Source: Parelaphostrongylus tenuis (Eukaryota > Nematoda > Chromadorea > Rhabditida > Metastrongylidae). From it: DNA of 64,000 nt. This document shows positions 38,321 through 45,669 of the stretch, piece by piece; the first letter of the stretch is position 1, and each line of letters starts with the position of its first letter. The notes beneath the pieces were generated by a model. That model ran no database searches, was not told the origin of the DNA, and worked only from the letters and a program-made list of their open reading frames with translations. A program made the translations under genes and the position numbers. The stretch is taken from contig JAHQIW010000107.1 in NCBI GenBank assembly GCA_019055375.1, forward strand, positions 372,001 through 436,000. Direction: 5' to 3'.

Positions 38321-41300
38321 CTTTCGCGACGTGGATATCTTCTTCAAAAACGATGGCTAACGTTTCGGCGAATTGGCCTTCCTCAGAGTTGCTAGGCTAT
38401 TTACGTGGTGGAAGAAGTTACCGGTGCATTGTTACACACATTACAGAGATTTGCTTTTCCTTTGAATCAGATTTCTCTTTTGGAGATTTTCATTTAGAAA
38501 GTAGAATATTAATAGGCTGTGTTGACGACACACCTTAGCGATTCTGAATAAGGAGAAATCGCCGAAACATTGGCTCGTACTAAGAAAAAGATTTCATTTC
38601 AGCCACACGAAAGCTGTATATTTACATATGTATATATACATACATATATGCATATATATGTACGTTTATGTATGCATAACATATATGCGCATATATACAT
38701 ATACGTGTACCTATGCATATGTGTATACATTCTAAGAGACGGTTTGTCAGATGCTAGAGTGATGTGTAAGGAAGTTGAAGGAAGCAGAACCTACGTATGC
38801 GAGTTTTTCTATGGCATTCGCTTTGACATATACTGAATCCTGACGTAGTTCCATTTTAATTTCGTCGATGCATGAAGCGATGTATCGAGCCTGAATATAT
38901 GACCAACACTGCTCGCAAATCATGAAAACTGTTCTATAAAATGTCAAATTTCAAATATATGATATAATGTACAAATGCGTTGCAGGATATACATTTCTAA
39001 CAGTATGTGGTGGGGTGCAGTTCTTGACGAATACCCTAAAATTGCATAAATAAAAGCCGTTTGTGGTGGAAAATAGGCACGTGGGTATAATTTTTTTCTG
39101 GAATTTCGTTATACCTAAGGTTTCTTACTCTTGGATTCCTTCCTTTTTTATCACCTTGGATAGGTGCTTTTTATTCAGGTATTACAGAACGTCGTAAGAC
39201 ATCAATCCACTGCCGCGCGCGTGTTTTCCTGCACTTTGAAAAAAATCAAAAGGCTGACCTTCGCGGACCCAAACTAGGTGTGCCCGCCAGCGTGGAGACG
39301 ACCCCACCTCCTCTGTTTAGATTAGTCGCCGAATACAGTACTACTTCTCGCTGCAAGACACGCAGGTAGGTTTTGGACTCATTCGCGCGCGGACTTGCAG
39401 CGAAAAGTATTACCATAGGCGGCGACTAGTCGGGGCAGGGGGTGGGGTCGTTCCGACGCTGGTGGACACGCCCAGCCTGGGTCCGCGGAAGTCGACCGGT
39501 TAGACCGCTGTTATCTACAGAATTTTAGAGTAATTGGTTGTTTAACTACTCATTAGGATGCAATGGCGTTGTTCCCACTACCGATAGCGTTTTGGGAGTC
39601 ATTTCAGTCATAGTCTATTTATTACTAACGATGAAATCCTCTGTAGTGCCAACAATTATCTAAACTTCATTACAGAACTACAACATTACCATTGGAGAGC
39701 GCCTTGCCAGTTAGTCGACCGCGCCGCGCACCAGGCGAGAAATCGACATGGCACCCAAACGGTCAACATGTAGCGAAAGCGGGTTGATTTCGATTTGAAC
39801 GTGGAAAGTAACCTTTCACACTTTAACACCTTCCAGCCACTTCCTTCACCACATAAACTCTTTTTACCCATTTTTTCGTAGTCGACGACCTAATTCAGTA
39901 TCTATTGTCCACTCAAACAAGTCCAGTACCACTTATACTTGCTCTCCAGAGGAATGGAAAGCTTAATATACCAAGGGTATGGGTCGAAACAGCGAGAATC
40001 CACGTAGCATGCTGCCAAGCACCTCTACCATTTCGTTACTAACACTCTAGTCATTTATTCGAATGTATAAAGAATTTTTGAAGAAAGTCTAAAGCTCCAG
40101 GTGTTGTTTGATCCCTGGAGGATGAGCCTTGCACTCGACTTCATCGGACACCACTAGAGGTGGCTGAGTGCATATCTGGCTTTCAAATTGAATCGCGGTA
40201 GCCCACCGTTGCACCGAGTCAGTGCTGCCATCCTCCCCAAGTCTGCTACCAATTAGCCGAACCCAGAGGGATGAGATGTTTGGTGAGCCTTTGGAGCGGA
40301 ACAAAACCGTCAATTGCGTATGTGTCCCCAGGGCACCTCTAACCACCACGCCACACAAGCTTATGCATTGTTTACGCATATATGTCAGGATATGATTGAC
40401 TTGGACTGTGAAAGCAATTACCAAACCCTGACACACCACAACTGGAACGCCAATATTTTATTCTTCACTACGAGCAATTCTGAAGAGCTGCAAAAACATG
40501 GAGGGATACATAGAAGCATATGAGGTTGACAGAAAGAGAAATAAAAACACAGACTTTATAGATGGAAAAAACAGATGGAATGAGAACGTAAAATACAGTT
40601 TAACAATTTGGTCCATTTTTCGAAGAAAAAATCCATCAGTTATGAGATGATTTCAATTCACTGCTCAATTAACAAGTTAGTTAGGTATCATCCAAAGCTC
40701 TTCCTACAAGAACTATGGGACGTCAGAGAGTAGGGAACAAAATAAAAGGTCTATCAGTCTAAATTCTTTCTATTTTGACTGCCACTTGCAGTGGTATGAT
40801 GTTATAGTCTGCCCAATATGTGGGGTGCTGTGCAAAAACGTTTGCGTCAGCCGGGATTCGAACCCAGATCCGGAAAGAGTGAGATATGGGTTCGAATCCC
40901 GGCTGACGCAAACGTTTTTGCACAGCACTCCACATAAATGGTCTATCAATTGATCCTCAGCCACAAATCGCTGTACCAATTAATCCCTGTTGAAAAGTAC
41001 CTCAATGCGGGACACAGTCACAATAAAGAAGCAGAAAGTTTCCTACTGACTAAAGATAGTCTCAGAAATGAGTTCCTTCGACCCTTTGAGGAGAAAAGTT
41101 GATCGATCGCGCAACGTAATTCGCAAGCAACGCACAATTTTCGTTATTTAATCAGGCTTTTCTCACAATTTCGAAAATCTCACGTTCTTTTTTGTGTTAA
41201 TGTGGAACTTTGCAATTTTCTCTGTATGCTTACATGCTTTTGGTCATACATACCTTTTAACTGAGAAGATTCCGGCAGCAAAATGTAATCTTCTTTTCGC

Positions 41301-44300
41301 TCTTTCAATGCTATGTCGAAAATTCTTCATAATTAAACTTAATTACAGAAATATTACTTTTAGTCAATACTTCTGCTATCGAATGACTACTAAAAACCCA
41401 CCGAAAAGTCATTCGCAGACTCCAGCCGAGTGTGAAATGTGATATTGTTTTCACTGTTACAATAATATGAGAAAGGCTTCTTGGTCAAGAATTTAAACTC
41501 TTGAACAGTCACCAATTGCCCAGAGAAAAAAGGTCCCTCTCCGCCTGGAAAGCCTTGAAAAAAACATGCACCGTTTTGGATAAACGTCGCTCCGAAAGAG
41601 TTAACCTTTAGGACTCTTATTTGCATATAAGACTCGAGTACGAAGCGTAACATTCTCTTTGATGCTACATCGCAATAAGAGGGCTTTTTCAAGAACCATG
41701 CACAGTATTGGAATCGCAGTTTCTCAAGCTACTAAATGACCCCTGAAAGTATAGTAAAGAAGCTCTGTAAAACGCGCCAACGGTTACCCTTTTCGGGACT
41801 GTGGACCCACCTCCTCTGCATCTCTAATTCCCAGAGTGGAAACGCATCAGATAAATTACTGTTTTTTTCATTTGTACTATTTTTGTCTTTGTAGAAATAT
41901 CATGTTGTTATAAGCAGGAAAATAACAACAATAATACAGTTGAGGTATTAGAATGATACATTTACTGCGCTCCCACACCGTCGTTTGGAGATGCAGAGGA
42001 GGTGGATCCACGGTCGCGAAGGGGTTAAACTACATACAGGGAGAAAATCTTGGACTTATGTCTTTTAGAGTTACTGTAAAATTTTGAAATACATACTTAC
42101 TCATCAAATAAAGCTTCAAGAAACTTTTCTCCGGTCTTGCCGCCAACATGAGTCACGTATGACTGGTCTTCTTCGCGCTCATTCATTGTTCTTCACAAGG
42201 GCTTTGTCACATGTTTGTAATCATTCGCTGGTTTATTGAAAACAGACGGCATGGCAAGCCATAGTCGAGAAGAGCCCTTATTTTGACTAGGAAATAAACA
42301 GAAACTTTTTTCGAACGAGTCCAAAGACCGGTGATATACTGATTAGCGACTGTATTTCAAATCCGAGAGGGCGCGTTCAGTGCTCACAGGTACCCTAACA
42401 CACACGTGGTAGATCAACCAATGACCGATGGTTCAATCCCACGCTCAAAGTTGATCAAGCTTTCAATTCCTCCACGGTCGGTTGATTATTGGCAGACTTG
42501 TTTAGGAGGAACAGCACTGATTTGATAGATCGCGAGGCCATCGCGAATCCTTGTAAAGGCCAAATATGAATTCAATTATCTCTAATGATGCAGACAAAAA
42601 CGAATGATGACGGTGCATCCTTCAGGGATTGATCAACGTCGAGGGCTTAATCCTTTTACTTATTTCAGATCCAACCAACTGACGAAGAAATAAAGCAGTC
42701 TCTTCTCTGATCCGTCATGTTCTACTCTTTGCAGCCCTCCAACTATGAAAAGATATAAAAAGAAAAAGAGCACGCGCTCCCAGATAAAGTGAGATGCGGG
42801 CTCGAGTCCCGCCTGAAGCAAAAGTTTTGCACATCACCCTACATCACTGGGTATTTAAAAGAAATAACTGTCTTCCGACGGGAGTCAAACAAGTCTCTCA
42901 CAACGCAAAAGCGTCGTGTCGATCTCCAGACATATAAACAAAACTCCCAATTTACAATTGTCTACCATATTAGAAAATAATGATGGGTGGGTGCGGCGCA
43001 GTAGGAACAAACGAACTCTAACAAGTGAATCATCAGTATCTCACTCCATTCCAGCCTAAGCCTTAGAATCCGAAGAGATATTTGCTAAACAGTTTTCCAA
43101 AATGAGATGCGACACAATTAGATTTGGACAGTGGGTGACCGATTCTCATTGGATTCCTGAAACAATTTAACCATCGCCTCCAAAAAATTCCTAATATCGC
43201 ACGTTGGGACATTCGATGTAGAAATGAGAACACAATAACGAATACAATAAGAACACGTGTGGTGCAGCCGTTAGAGGCTTCCTGTGAAAGACACGCTATC
43301 GATGGTTCAATCCCTTTCTCGAGGCTTTTTCGTTATTCCATGCTCAGCGAATAGGTACCAGACTTGCTTTGGAAAACAGCAGCACTGACTTGATGTATCA
43401 GTAGGCCACAGAGAGCCGTCGTAAAAGCGAGATATGCATTCACTCACCTCAGATGATGCTCAAAGAAGACGAACGCACAGTGCATAACTCAGAAACTGAT
43501 CAACACGAAGAACTTCATTATTCTCTTCTATACAACACCGAATATGATGAGTGGTCTTTCAAAAGTTTAGTGACCTCAAACACTGATTTTTGTGGAAGAA
43601 GTTGGAGAAAATTGTGTTCTCAACTCCATTTCAGTTCCTACAGAACCACGCGGTCTAACAATTGAGTCAAATTGATAGGCTGGCAAAAAATCCTCTGATC
43701 TTTTTCATTTTTCTTGAGTTCTCTCACGCATTTAAGTTCCTGTTTTTGCTATAGTTTAGAGCAGCTTTTTGCGGTTATTCTGATATGTAACACTTATACA
43801 TTTGTTCTAAGATGAGATTGTCCCGAGTGCAAGAACGATTCCTGATGCTACACGAGTATCGTTGCGTGCCAAAGCAGCACTTGTACCCTAAACGATACTG
43901 GTGCAGCATCAACAATCGTTTTCACTCTCGGGGGAATTCCATCTTGAAACAAGAGTATAAATGCTATATATCGAAATAACCGCAAGAAGTTGCTCTGAAC
44001 GAAACAAAAACTGAAATGCATCAAAAATAATCAAGAAAAGGGAGAAAGCCCGAGAAATTTCTTGTCAACCTGAAAGCAACAGCTTATTTTGTAAATATGC
44101 TGCAATGCATTGAGTGAACCCTTTGGCGTGTTCTACAGAGCTTCTTCACTAGACTTTCATTAGCCATTCAACAGCCTAAGAAACGGCGATTTCAAGACAT
44201 ACTTGGTTTCTAAGAAGCCTTCTTAGTACGCTGTAGCACGAAAGAGATTATCACGATTTGTACTCGAGTTTCATAGGCAAACAGAAAGCCTAAATCCATC

Positions 44301-44697
44301 CAAAGCATGGGGGGAGGGAGGGGGGTATATAGAAGAACATATAGCATCGACGTAACACAAAAAATCCAGATTTCTTACAGAAAAAAAAGGAAAAAAACGC
44401 TTATCAAATAACAAGAATGGCGGCCCGCTTACGAATCGCTTTCATAGAAGCGATCAACTTCCGTCCCAAAGGGTCAAACAGTACTGGCATGTTGAACAAA
44501 AAAAAAAGCAATTTCATGGGAAAAAGGAAACTAACAGATTACTTCGAACATAGTAAATTCTCAGGTCGTCAAAAAAGTGAAGAGCAACGTGGGTGACAGA
44601 CCTCATTTTCCTTGTTATTCCGGATCCCGCGAATCAGGTCGGTGAGACTCTTGTCGAACAGCCTGTCAAGGTTACTGCGCACTTTGCGCAGTGCCAT
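17282..44697 (-). CDS. apd-3: AP-3 complex subunit delta (delta-adaptin), complete 34-exon gene
   Basis: Large subunit of the AP-3 clathrin-adaptor complex, which sorts cargo from endosomes to lysosomes and lysosome-related gut granules. The gene runs from ATG 44697 to TAA 17282, with about 3.57 kb of coding sequence (~1,190 codons; human AP3D1 is about 1,150). The order is the family's: adaptin trunk (exons 1-17, from [20 protein letters not shown]), charged hinge (18-27) and C-terminal ear (28-34, ending [10 protein letters not shown]). All exon pairs agree in phase except where eight small indels interrupt exons 18, 23, 26, 28, 30 and 32. Introns are 60 bp to 5.7 kb and carry most repeats of the window, including two ribozyme elements. 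One intron is GC-AG. Homology is unmistakable. Doubt remains only over whether the 3' half is intact in the organism. Confidence 0.95.
17638..18476 (+). mobile_element. mariner transposon, defective and possibly nested
   Basis: The left terminal repeat (17638-17662, 'gttggtgcaaaagtaatgac') and the inverted right terminal repeat (18448-18474) bound the element in the last intron of apd-3, antisense to it. The coding piece 17750-18075 reads [37 protein letters not shown], with a stop where mariners usually have Arg. A second left-type terminal repeat lies internally at 18075-18100. The C-terminal part follows it ([25 protein letters not shown], then [17 protein letters not shown] to [11 protein letters not shown]). 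Catalytic spacing is broken and stops interrupt it, so it is dead. The internal terminus suggests one mariner inserted in another. Confidence 0.85.
19185..19545. repeat. SINE-B palindromic element
   Basis: A reverse tRNA-like arm (to about 19300, 'ccagggttgacctgcgttt', 'accactacaccaccaaggcc') and a forward arm (about 19390-19545, 'gtagtgtagtggcagcacgt', 'acgcgagttcaacacccg') are joined head to head. The inner 'agctatc..gacagcttcgatagttctt' halves pair with each other. Confidence 0.65.
19979..20275. repeat. SINE-B palindromic element
   Basis: Left outer end 'gatgttgagtggaatgcaaa' and right outer end 'ccctcaacattcctagatgt' are inverted repeats. Between them are head-to-head tRNA-like arms with 'ggagttgaacccgcgcttca' and 'atgtgggttcaactcgtc'. 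Confidence 0.65.
20815..20995 (+). repeat. SINE-A fragment, divergent
   Basis: Shows 'tcatgaattcaatcacatct' and 'tacattccttagagactaat', weak matches to the SINE-A body and 3' tail. The head is missing. Confidence 0.3.
22851..26962 (-). CDS. apd-3: apd-3 exons 18-25 (hinge), with indels
   Basis: Exons: 26962-26866, 26626-26481, 25170-25083, 24839-24753, 24653-24462, 24389-24234, 23761-23696, 23080-22851. Matches include [20 protein letters not shown] (19), [13 protein letters not shown] (20), [20 protein letters not shown] (22), and [16 protein letters not shown] (25). Exon 18 has one surplus base near 26875. Exon 23 needs one missing base at its start (24389) and has one surplus near 24255. 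An alternative for exon 23 to 24 without the second indel uses a weak donor before 'gttact' and the acceptor 'gtgcag' in exon 24. The hinge is rich in Lys, Glu and Ser, as in other delta-adaptins. Confidence 0.88.
23186..23547. repeat. SINE-B palindromic element
   Basis: The reverse arm carries 'accaccaccgaggccaccac' and the forward arm carries 'ggtggtgtagtaggtagcac' with B-box 'cgggttcagctccagg'. The termini are 'tgtcaagtggcatgtaaaac' and 'gcatatcactcaacattcc'. It lies in intron 24 of apd-3. Confidence 0.65.
23908..24158. repeat. SINE-B palindromic element
   Basis: Reverse arm ('gcgagagttgaaccagcgtt') and forward arm ('ttggtggtgtggtggtagta', 'cgcgggttcactccgccc') meet head to head in intron 23 of apd-3. 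Confidence 0.6.
25635..25778. mobile_element. TTAA-flanked MITE (piggyBac-like ends)
   Basis: The ends are TTAA and carry inverted repeats of about 47 bp: left 'ttaactctcacggagccatg' and 'gtctctaacctcc', right reverse complement 'ttaacccttacgttgccatg' and 'gtctctaacctc'. A related copy is at 41784-42028. It has no coding capacity. Assignment to piggyBac rests only on the TTAA and CCCT ends. Confidence 0.55.
25918..26203 (-). repeat. SINE-A copy, reverse, near full length
   Basis: Reverse tail 'gatcgatccctgagagatgt', body 'cagacaagtctggtactggt' and 'gatcccggagggatggaagg', then a tRNA-like head whose B box reads 'gatcgaacccatagacg' and A box 'cactgcactactcgcgcc' on the plus strand. A run of ten G at 26130-26139 sits at the head/body junction. 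Confidence 0.75.
27087..33748 (-). CDS. apd-3: apd-3 exons 8-17 (C-terminal trunk)
   Basis: Exons: 33748-33675, 32834-32785, 31204-31158, 31096-30927, 30605-30504, 30435-30364, 30222-30153, 29814-29749, 29660-29560, 27222-27087. Landmarks: [20 protein letters not shown] (8), YECINTVIA (9), [20 protein letters not shown] (11), [20 protein letters not shown] (12), [20 protein letters not shown] (14), AAWICGEYS (16), [19 protein letters not shown] (17). All reading frames are intact. The intron between exons 10 and 11 is 61 nt and uses a GC donor. Exon 17 is preceded by a 2.3-kb intron holding an antisense hammerhead element at 28021-28430. Confidence 0.96.
27262..27420 (-). repeat. SINE-B arm, reverse
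   Basis: 'aggagttgaacccgtctttc' and 'ataccaccactacaccatcg' form a tRNA-like arm in reverse orientation. It ends in 'gataagaactatcggagctg', the palindrome centre. Confidence 0.55.
27545..27692. repeat. SINE-B palindromic element, compact form
   Basis: Termini 'aaaatgttgagtgatatgca' and 'acgtcactcaacattcttag' are inverted. The two arms are reduced to their B-box halves. Confidence 0.6.
28009..28020 (+). repeat. target-site duplication, left copy
   Basis: 'aaaaccatcaat' is repeated exactly at 28431-28442, on either side of the ribozyme element. Confidence 0.7.
28073..28120 (+). ncRNA. type I hammerhead ribozyme (intact core)
   Basis: Stem I GGGUCA (28073-28078) pairs with UGACCC (28115-28120). 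Core CUGACGA is at 28079-28085. Stem II GGAG/CUCC has a 7-nt loop. GAA is at 28101-28103, and the palindromic stem III ACACCGGUGU at 28104-28113. Predicted cleavage follows GUA at 28114. All conserved core residues are present. The tiny self-complementary stem III is typical of animal/PLE hammerheads that work best as dimers. Confidence 0.85.
28341..28387 (+). ncRNA. hammerhead ribozyme, second copy, one core base lost
   Basis: Same fold as the copy 268 bp upstream, with an even better stem II (GGAGG/CCUCC, loop ACGUA). The GAAA segment reads GAAC at 28369-28372, so the A that closes stem III is missing. Either the copy is inactive or this is a sequencing deletion. Confidence 0.75.
28431..28442 (+). 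repeat. target-site duplication, right copy
   Basis: Exact match to 28009-28020 (aaaaccatcaat). Confidence 0.7.
28600..29360. repeat. non-autonomous dispersed repeat (family F), two pieces
   Basis: Blocks such as 'gcgttagcaatcattcgaaa', 'cttcatcataacgctttg' and 'aacgcagtgcttatattctg' recur at 31600-31930, 34370-34990, 41085-41700, 44880-45245, 46739-47513 and 58650-59560. No coding capacity is visible. Several copies have ends near 'accctttcgg'. Confidence 0.55.
29883..30106 (-). repeat. SINE-A copy, reverse
   Basis: Contains 'cgccgttgatcaatttttgg', 'ttcaatacatatctggtct' and 'ccaattctagagggatggcg'. It lies between apd-3 exons 14 and 15, ending about 50 nt from exon 14. Confidence 0.65.
30695..30790 (-). 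repeat. SINE-B arm, reverse
   Basis: Has 'gattgagctcgcgtttgacc' and 'ttaccactacaccacctaag', a tRNA-like arm between apd-3 exons 11 and 12. Confidence 0.5.
31274..32741. mobile_element. 1.5-kb non-autonomous TIR element (CCCTTTCGG ends)
   Basis: The left end 'aaccctttcggtaccgtgct' and right end (reverse complement 'accctttcggtaccgagtgt') form terminal inverted repeats of about 15 bp. Family F repeat lies inside at about 31600-31930 and again, inverted, at 32280-32520. A run of 15 G is at 32178-32192. No transposase reading frame. It occupies intron 9 of apd-3. Confidence 0.5.
32178..32192 (+). repeat. homopolymer of 15 G
   Basis: An uninterrupted G15 run inside the 31274-32741 element. A G-quadruplex or a sequencing-unstable site. 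Confidence 0.9.
34087..44697 (-). CDS. apd-3: apd-3 exons 1-7 (N-terminal trunk)
   Basis: Exons (high to low): 44697-44602, 38890-38795, 36526-36438, 36045-35962, 35397-35301, 35231-35102, 34226-34087. Landmarks: [20 protein letters not shown] in exon 2, [20 protein letters not shown] in exon 3, [20 protein letters not shown] in exon 5, [20 protein letters not shown] in exon 6, [20 protein letters not shown] in exon 7. These are the alpha-helical HEAT-like repeats of the adaptin N-domain, which build the AP-3 core with sigma3 and contact membrane-bound Arf1. Every exon length and phase fits. There are no frameshifts. Intron 1 is 5.7 kb. Intron 4 holds a sense-strand hammerhead element. Confidence 0.96.
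34370..34990. repeat. family F repeat in apd-3 intron 6
   Basis: Includes 'ccattcaatagctcaaatcc', 'cacacgtggttttgacatc'-like segments and an inner 'gttcttggagcgctgtagcg' shared with other family F copies. The opposing halves suggest an imperfect foldback. Confidence 0.4.
35439..35450 (+). repeat. target-site duplication, left copy
   Basis: 'ctacatataagc' is repeated exactly at 35860-35871. Confidence 0.65.
35451..35859 (-). mobile_element. retrozyme-like element with a sense-strand hammerhead
   Basis: The 409-bp element is bounded by a perfect 12-bp duplication (35439-35450 and 35860-35871). An 83-bp block starting 'atacctttatctcgagtgct' occurs at 35451-35533 and again at 35771-35853 (about 10% different), so the insert is 1.3 head-to-tail copies of a 320-bp unit. 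The unique part carries a hammerhead on the minus strand. No ORF. It sits in apd-3 intron 4 (between exons 36045-35962 and 35397-35301) in the gene's sense direction, so the pre-mRNA would contain the ribozyme. Confidence 0.75.
35545..35608 (-). ncRNA. type I hammerhead ribozyme, minus strand
   Basis: Read on the minus strand from 35608: stem I has an outer helix GGGUUCU/AGAGCCC and an inner helix GCUCGG/UCGGGC, with a bulge UGUACA on the 3' side like the tertiary-contact bulge of schistosome hammerheads. Core CUGAUGAG is at 35595-35588. Stem II GUCU/GGAC is closed by a GUAA tetraloop. Then come GAA, palindromic stem III ACACGUGU, and cleavage after GUC between 35564 and 35563. One extra A lies between GAA and stem III. 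Confidence 0.82.
35860..35871 (+). repeat. target-site duplication, right copy
   Basis: Exact match to 35439-35450 (ctacatataagc). Confidence 0.65.
36722..36850 (-). repeat. SINE-C arm, reverse
   Basis: Shows 'atgttgagtgatatgcaaaa', 'caggaatcggacccgtattt' and 'caattgcactaccaacgccc', a tRNA-like head in reverse, related to 40818-40935 and 62693-62960. Confidence 0.55.
37150..37360 (+). mobile_element. mariner relic, transposase N-terminal piece
   Basis: Fragments resembling [20 protein letters not shown] and a [14 protein letters not shown] end match the mariner helix-turn-helix linker (..W...F..G..SLEDQ.RSGRP). It is related to the element at 53207-53774. Duplicated 'ggaaaatgaatggaaaagg' and 'atggcgcatagg' motifs and frameshifts show decay. 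Confidence 0.55.
38109..38318. repeat. TA/TACA microsatellite, left block
   Basis: About 210 bp of TATATA/TACATA tracts ending in a pure (TA)n run. The same sequence type resumes at 38628 after a 310-bp insert. Confidence 0.85.
38355..38389 (-). ncRNA. hammerhead-like motif, decayed
   Basis: On the minus strand it reads CUCUGAGGAAGGCC, a loop, then CGCCGAAACGUUAGCC. CUGAGGA and CGAAAC cores are present, but stem I pairs only partly and stem III is two base pairs. It is close in sequence to the motif at 63333-63367. Confidence 0.5.
38541..38575 (+). ncRNA. hammerhead-like motif, decayed
   Basis: Reads CUGAAUAAGGAG, loop, CGCCGAAACAUUGGCUC. The first core has a substitution (CUGAAUA), so it is probably inactive. 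It is in opposite orientation to 38355-38389, 150 bp away. Confidence 0.4.
38628..38736. repeat. TA/TACA microsatellite, right block
   Basis: About 110 bp of TATATACATA-type repeats, matching the block at 38109-38318. Confidence 0.8.
39252..39498. repeat. GC-rich inverted repeat (hairpin)
   Basis: Arms 39252-39357 and 39394-39498 with a 36-nt spacer. Paired segments include 'cgaccccacctcctctg' against 'cagggggtggggtcg', and 'tcgctgcaag' against 'cttgcagcga'. It is far richer in GC than its surroundings. A SINE-like 'cgcgccgcgcaccaggcgag' motif follows at 39720. Confidence 0.65.
40088..40362 (-). repeat. SINE-A copy, reverse, near full length
   Basis: Tail 'gttgtttgatccctggagga', body 'ggctgagtgcatatctggct' and 'gaacccagagggatgagatg', head 'gggcacctctaaccaccacg'. 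Intron 1 of apd-3. Confidence 0.7.
40818..40935. repeat. near-perfect palindrome of two SINE-C heads
   Basis: Arms 40818-40866 and 40887-40935 (49 nt, one mismatch) with a 20-nt spacer. Each arm holds a tRNA B-box-like 'gggttcgaatcccgg' and the 'gacgcaaacgtttttgcaca' terminus. Confidence 0.8.
41085..41700. repeat. family F repeat
   Basis: Begins 'ccttcgaccctttgaggaga'. Inside are 'ctatcgaatgactactaaaa' and its opposite half 'ttcaagaaccatgcacagta', which pair with other family F copies. Intron 1 of apd-3. Confidence 0.45.
41784..42028. mobile_element. TTAA-type MITE
   Basis: Long inverted ends: left 'ttacccttttcgggactgtg' then 'gacccacctcctctgcatct', right reverse complement 'ttaaccccttcgcgaccgtg' then 'gatccacctcctctgcatct'. 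The AT-rich centre has no ORF. Same family as 25635-25778. Confidence 0.65.
42402..42659 (+). repeat. SINE-A copy, forward
   Basis: B-box 'cgatggttcaatcccacgct', body 'ttggcagacttgtttaggag' and tail 'tccttcagggattgatcaac'. Confidence 0.7.
42765..42845 (+). repeat. SINE-C arm, forward
   Basis: 'agtgagatgcgggctcgagt' with 'cccgcctgaagcaaaagttt' is a single tRNA-like arm. Confidence 0.5.
43248..43455 (+). repeat. SINE-A copy, forward
   Basis: A-box 'gtggtgcagccgttagaggc', B-box 'cgatggttcaatcccttt', body 'accagacttgctttggaaaa' and 'gatatgcattcactcacctc'. Confidence 0.7.
43680..44040. repeat. foldback element, copy 2
   Basis: Arms about 43730-43863 and 43900-44030 are inverted ('gatgctacacgagtatcgtt' against 'aacgatactggtgcagcatc'; 'gcggttattctgatat' against 'atatcgaaataaccgc'). 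Same family as 945-1300. Confidence 0.6.
44120..44510. repeat. family F-like element with accctttgg/cccaaagggt ends
   Basis: Left 'gtgaaccctttggcgtgttc' and right 'cgtcccaaagggtcaaacag' are inverted. Inside is the 'aacggcgatttcaagacata' segment of family F. It lies just downstream of apd-3 exon 1. Confidence 0.45.
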
Positions 44698-44707
44698 CTG
44701 TTCGAAC
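44698..44707 (-). promoter_or_regulatory. probable spliced-leader (SL) trans-splice site before apd-3
   Basis: On the minus strand a strong acceptor 'tttttttcactcag' ends at 44708 and is followed by only 10 nt (gttcgaacag) before ATG 44697. No upstream coding sequence fits, which is the usual picture for SL trans-splicing in nematodes and supports this start codon. Confidence 0.65.
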
Positions 44708-44879
44708 CTGAGTGAAAAAAAGGTCTTGACTATTGGGAAAAATCAAAAATAATAAGTCAAATACACAAAAACAGAAGCACAAGAACCGTGTAAAATCCTC
44801 TTAAGTTAACGAAATCAGATGAAAAGGAATAGAGACGTTACAAATAGAAACGAGTTCTTTTCCATTTGTTAGCATAAAT

Positions 44880-45245
44880 TTCCAAGCCTATCCCCTACGC
44901 TCTAAAGGAAGTTTTCATAAAGAGTGTTATCAATCACTCAAAAGCTTACATTTCGGACTATCCTCCGGTCTTTTCAGAAAAGGAGCACATCGTTGGGATC
45001 GGTAAATTTTACGCTATCGAATGATTACTAATAGTCCAAAGAAGAAGCTCTCTTCGCCGAGAAATGTGCGCGTGCGAAACCTGATCTTGTTTTGAATCTT
45101 TGAGCGTTATAAAAAAGTCCTTTCAATAAACCGGCCTAGTGTACGGATAGTACAAAATTTAAGCTTTCGAATGATAACTAACACTCTTTATGAAGAGTTC
45201 TTCTCGAGCGTAGGAGAGGGGCTTGAAAATCTGTGCCACCAAACG
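44880..45245. repeat. family F repeat, two opposed halves
   Basis: 'aagagtgttatcaatcactc' at the left and 'gataactaacactctttatg' at the right are inverted, with 'tctcttcgccgagaaatgtg' between. Confidence 0.5.
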
Positions 45246-45489
45246 GAAATGAACCTAGAAAAGTGAGTCTGCCACCTCGAATACCAAAAAACTTGGGCAA
45301 TCGAACGAAAATGGGAGTTCTTAAGCCGATTGTTGAAGTAAATAAGATTGTTCTGAATCATAAATAGTAACGAGTTATTAGAATAGAACTGATAGAAAGT
45401 AACAAAATTCCTTATAAATACAAAAATAAAACATGTCGATATATATTTAACAACTCTTCAATCTTAACTGTAGGTCGAAAATATCGATC

Positions 45490-45640
45490 AATGGAAGTAC
45501 GAGGAAGAAAGAGTGGTAGCAGAGCGGTGGCACCCGTGGTGTAGTGGTATCACGCGTTTCCTCTATGTGGTGAAACGCTGGTTCAATTCCCCACTGAGGC
45601 CGAATGTTTTGCATCTCACTCAACATTCCTAATTATATTT
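45490..45640 (+). repeat. SINE-B arm, forward
   Basis: 'cccgtggtgtagtggtatca' (A-box region), 'gctggttcaattccccactg' (B-box) and the terminus 'catctcactcaacattccta'. Confidence 0.6.
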
Positions 45641-45669
45641 TAACACTTGTTCAAAATAATGAGACTCAT

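Noticed and set aside
38073..38360. Long Tyr/Ile-rich open frames on both strands
   Set aside because: These are translations of a TA/TACA microsatellite.
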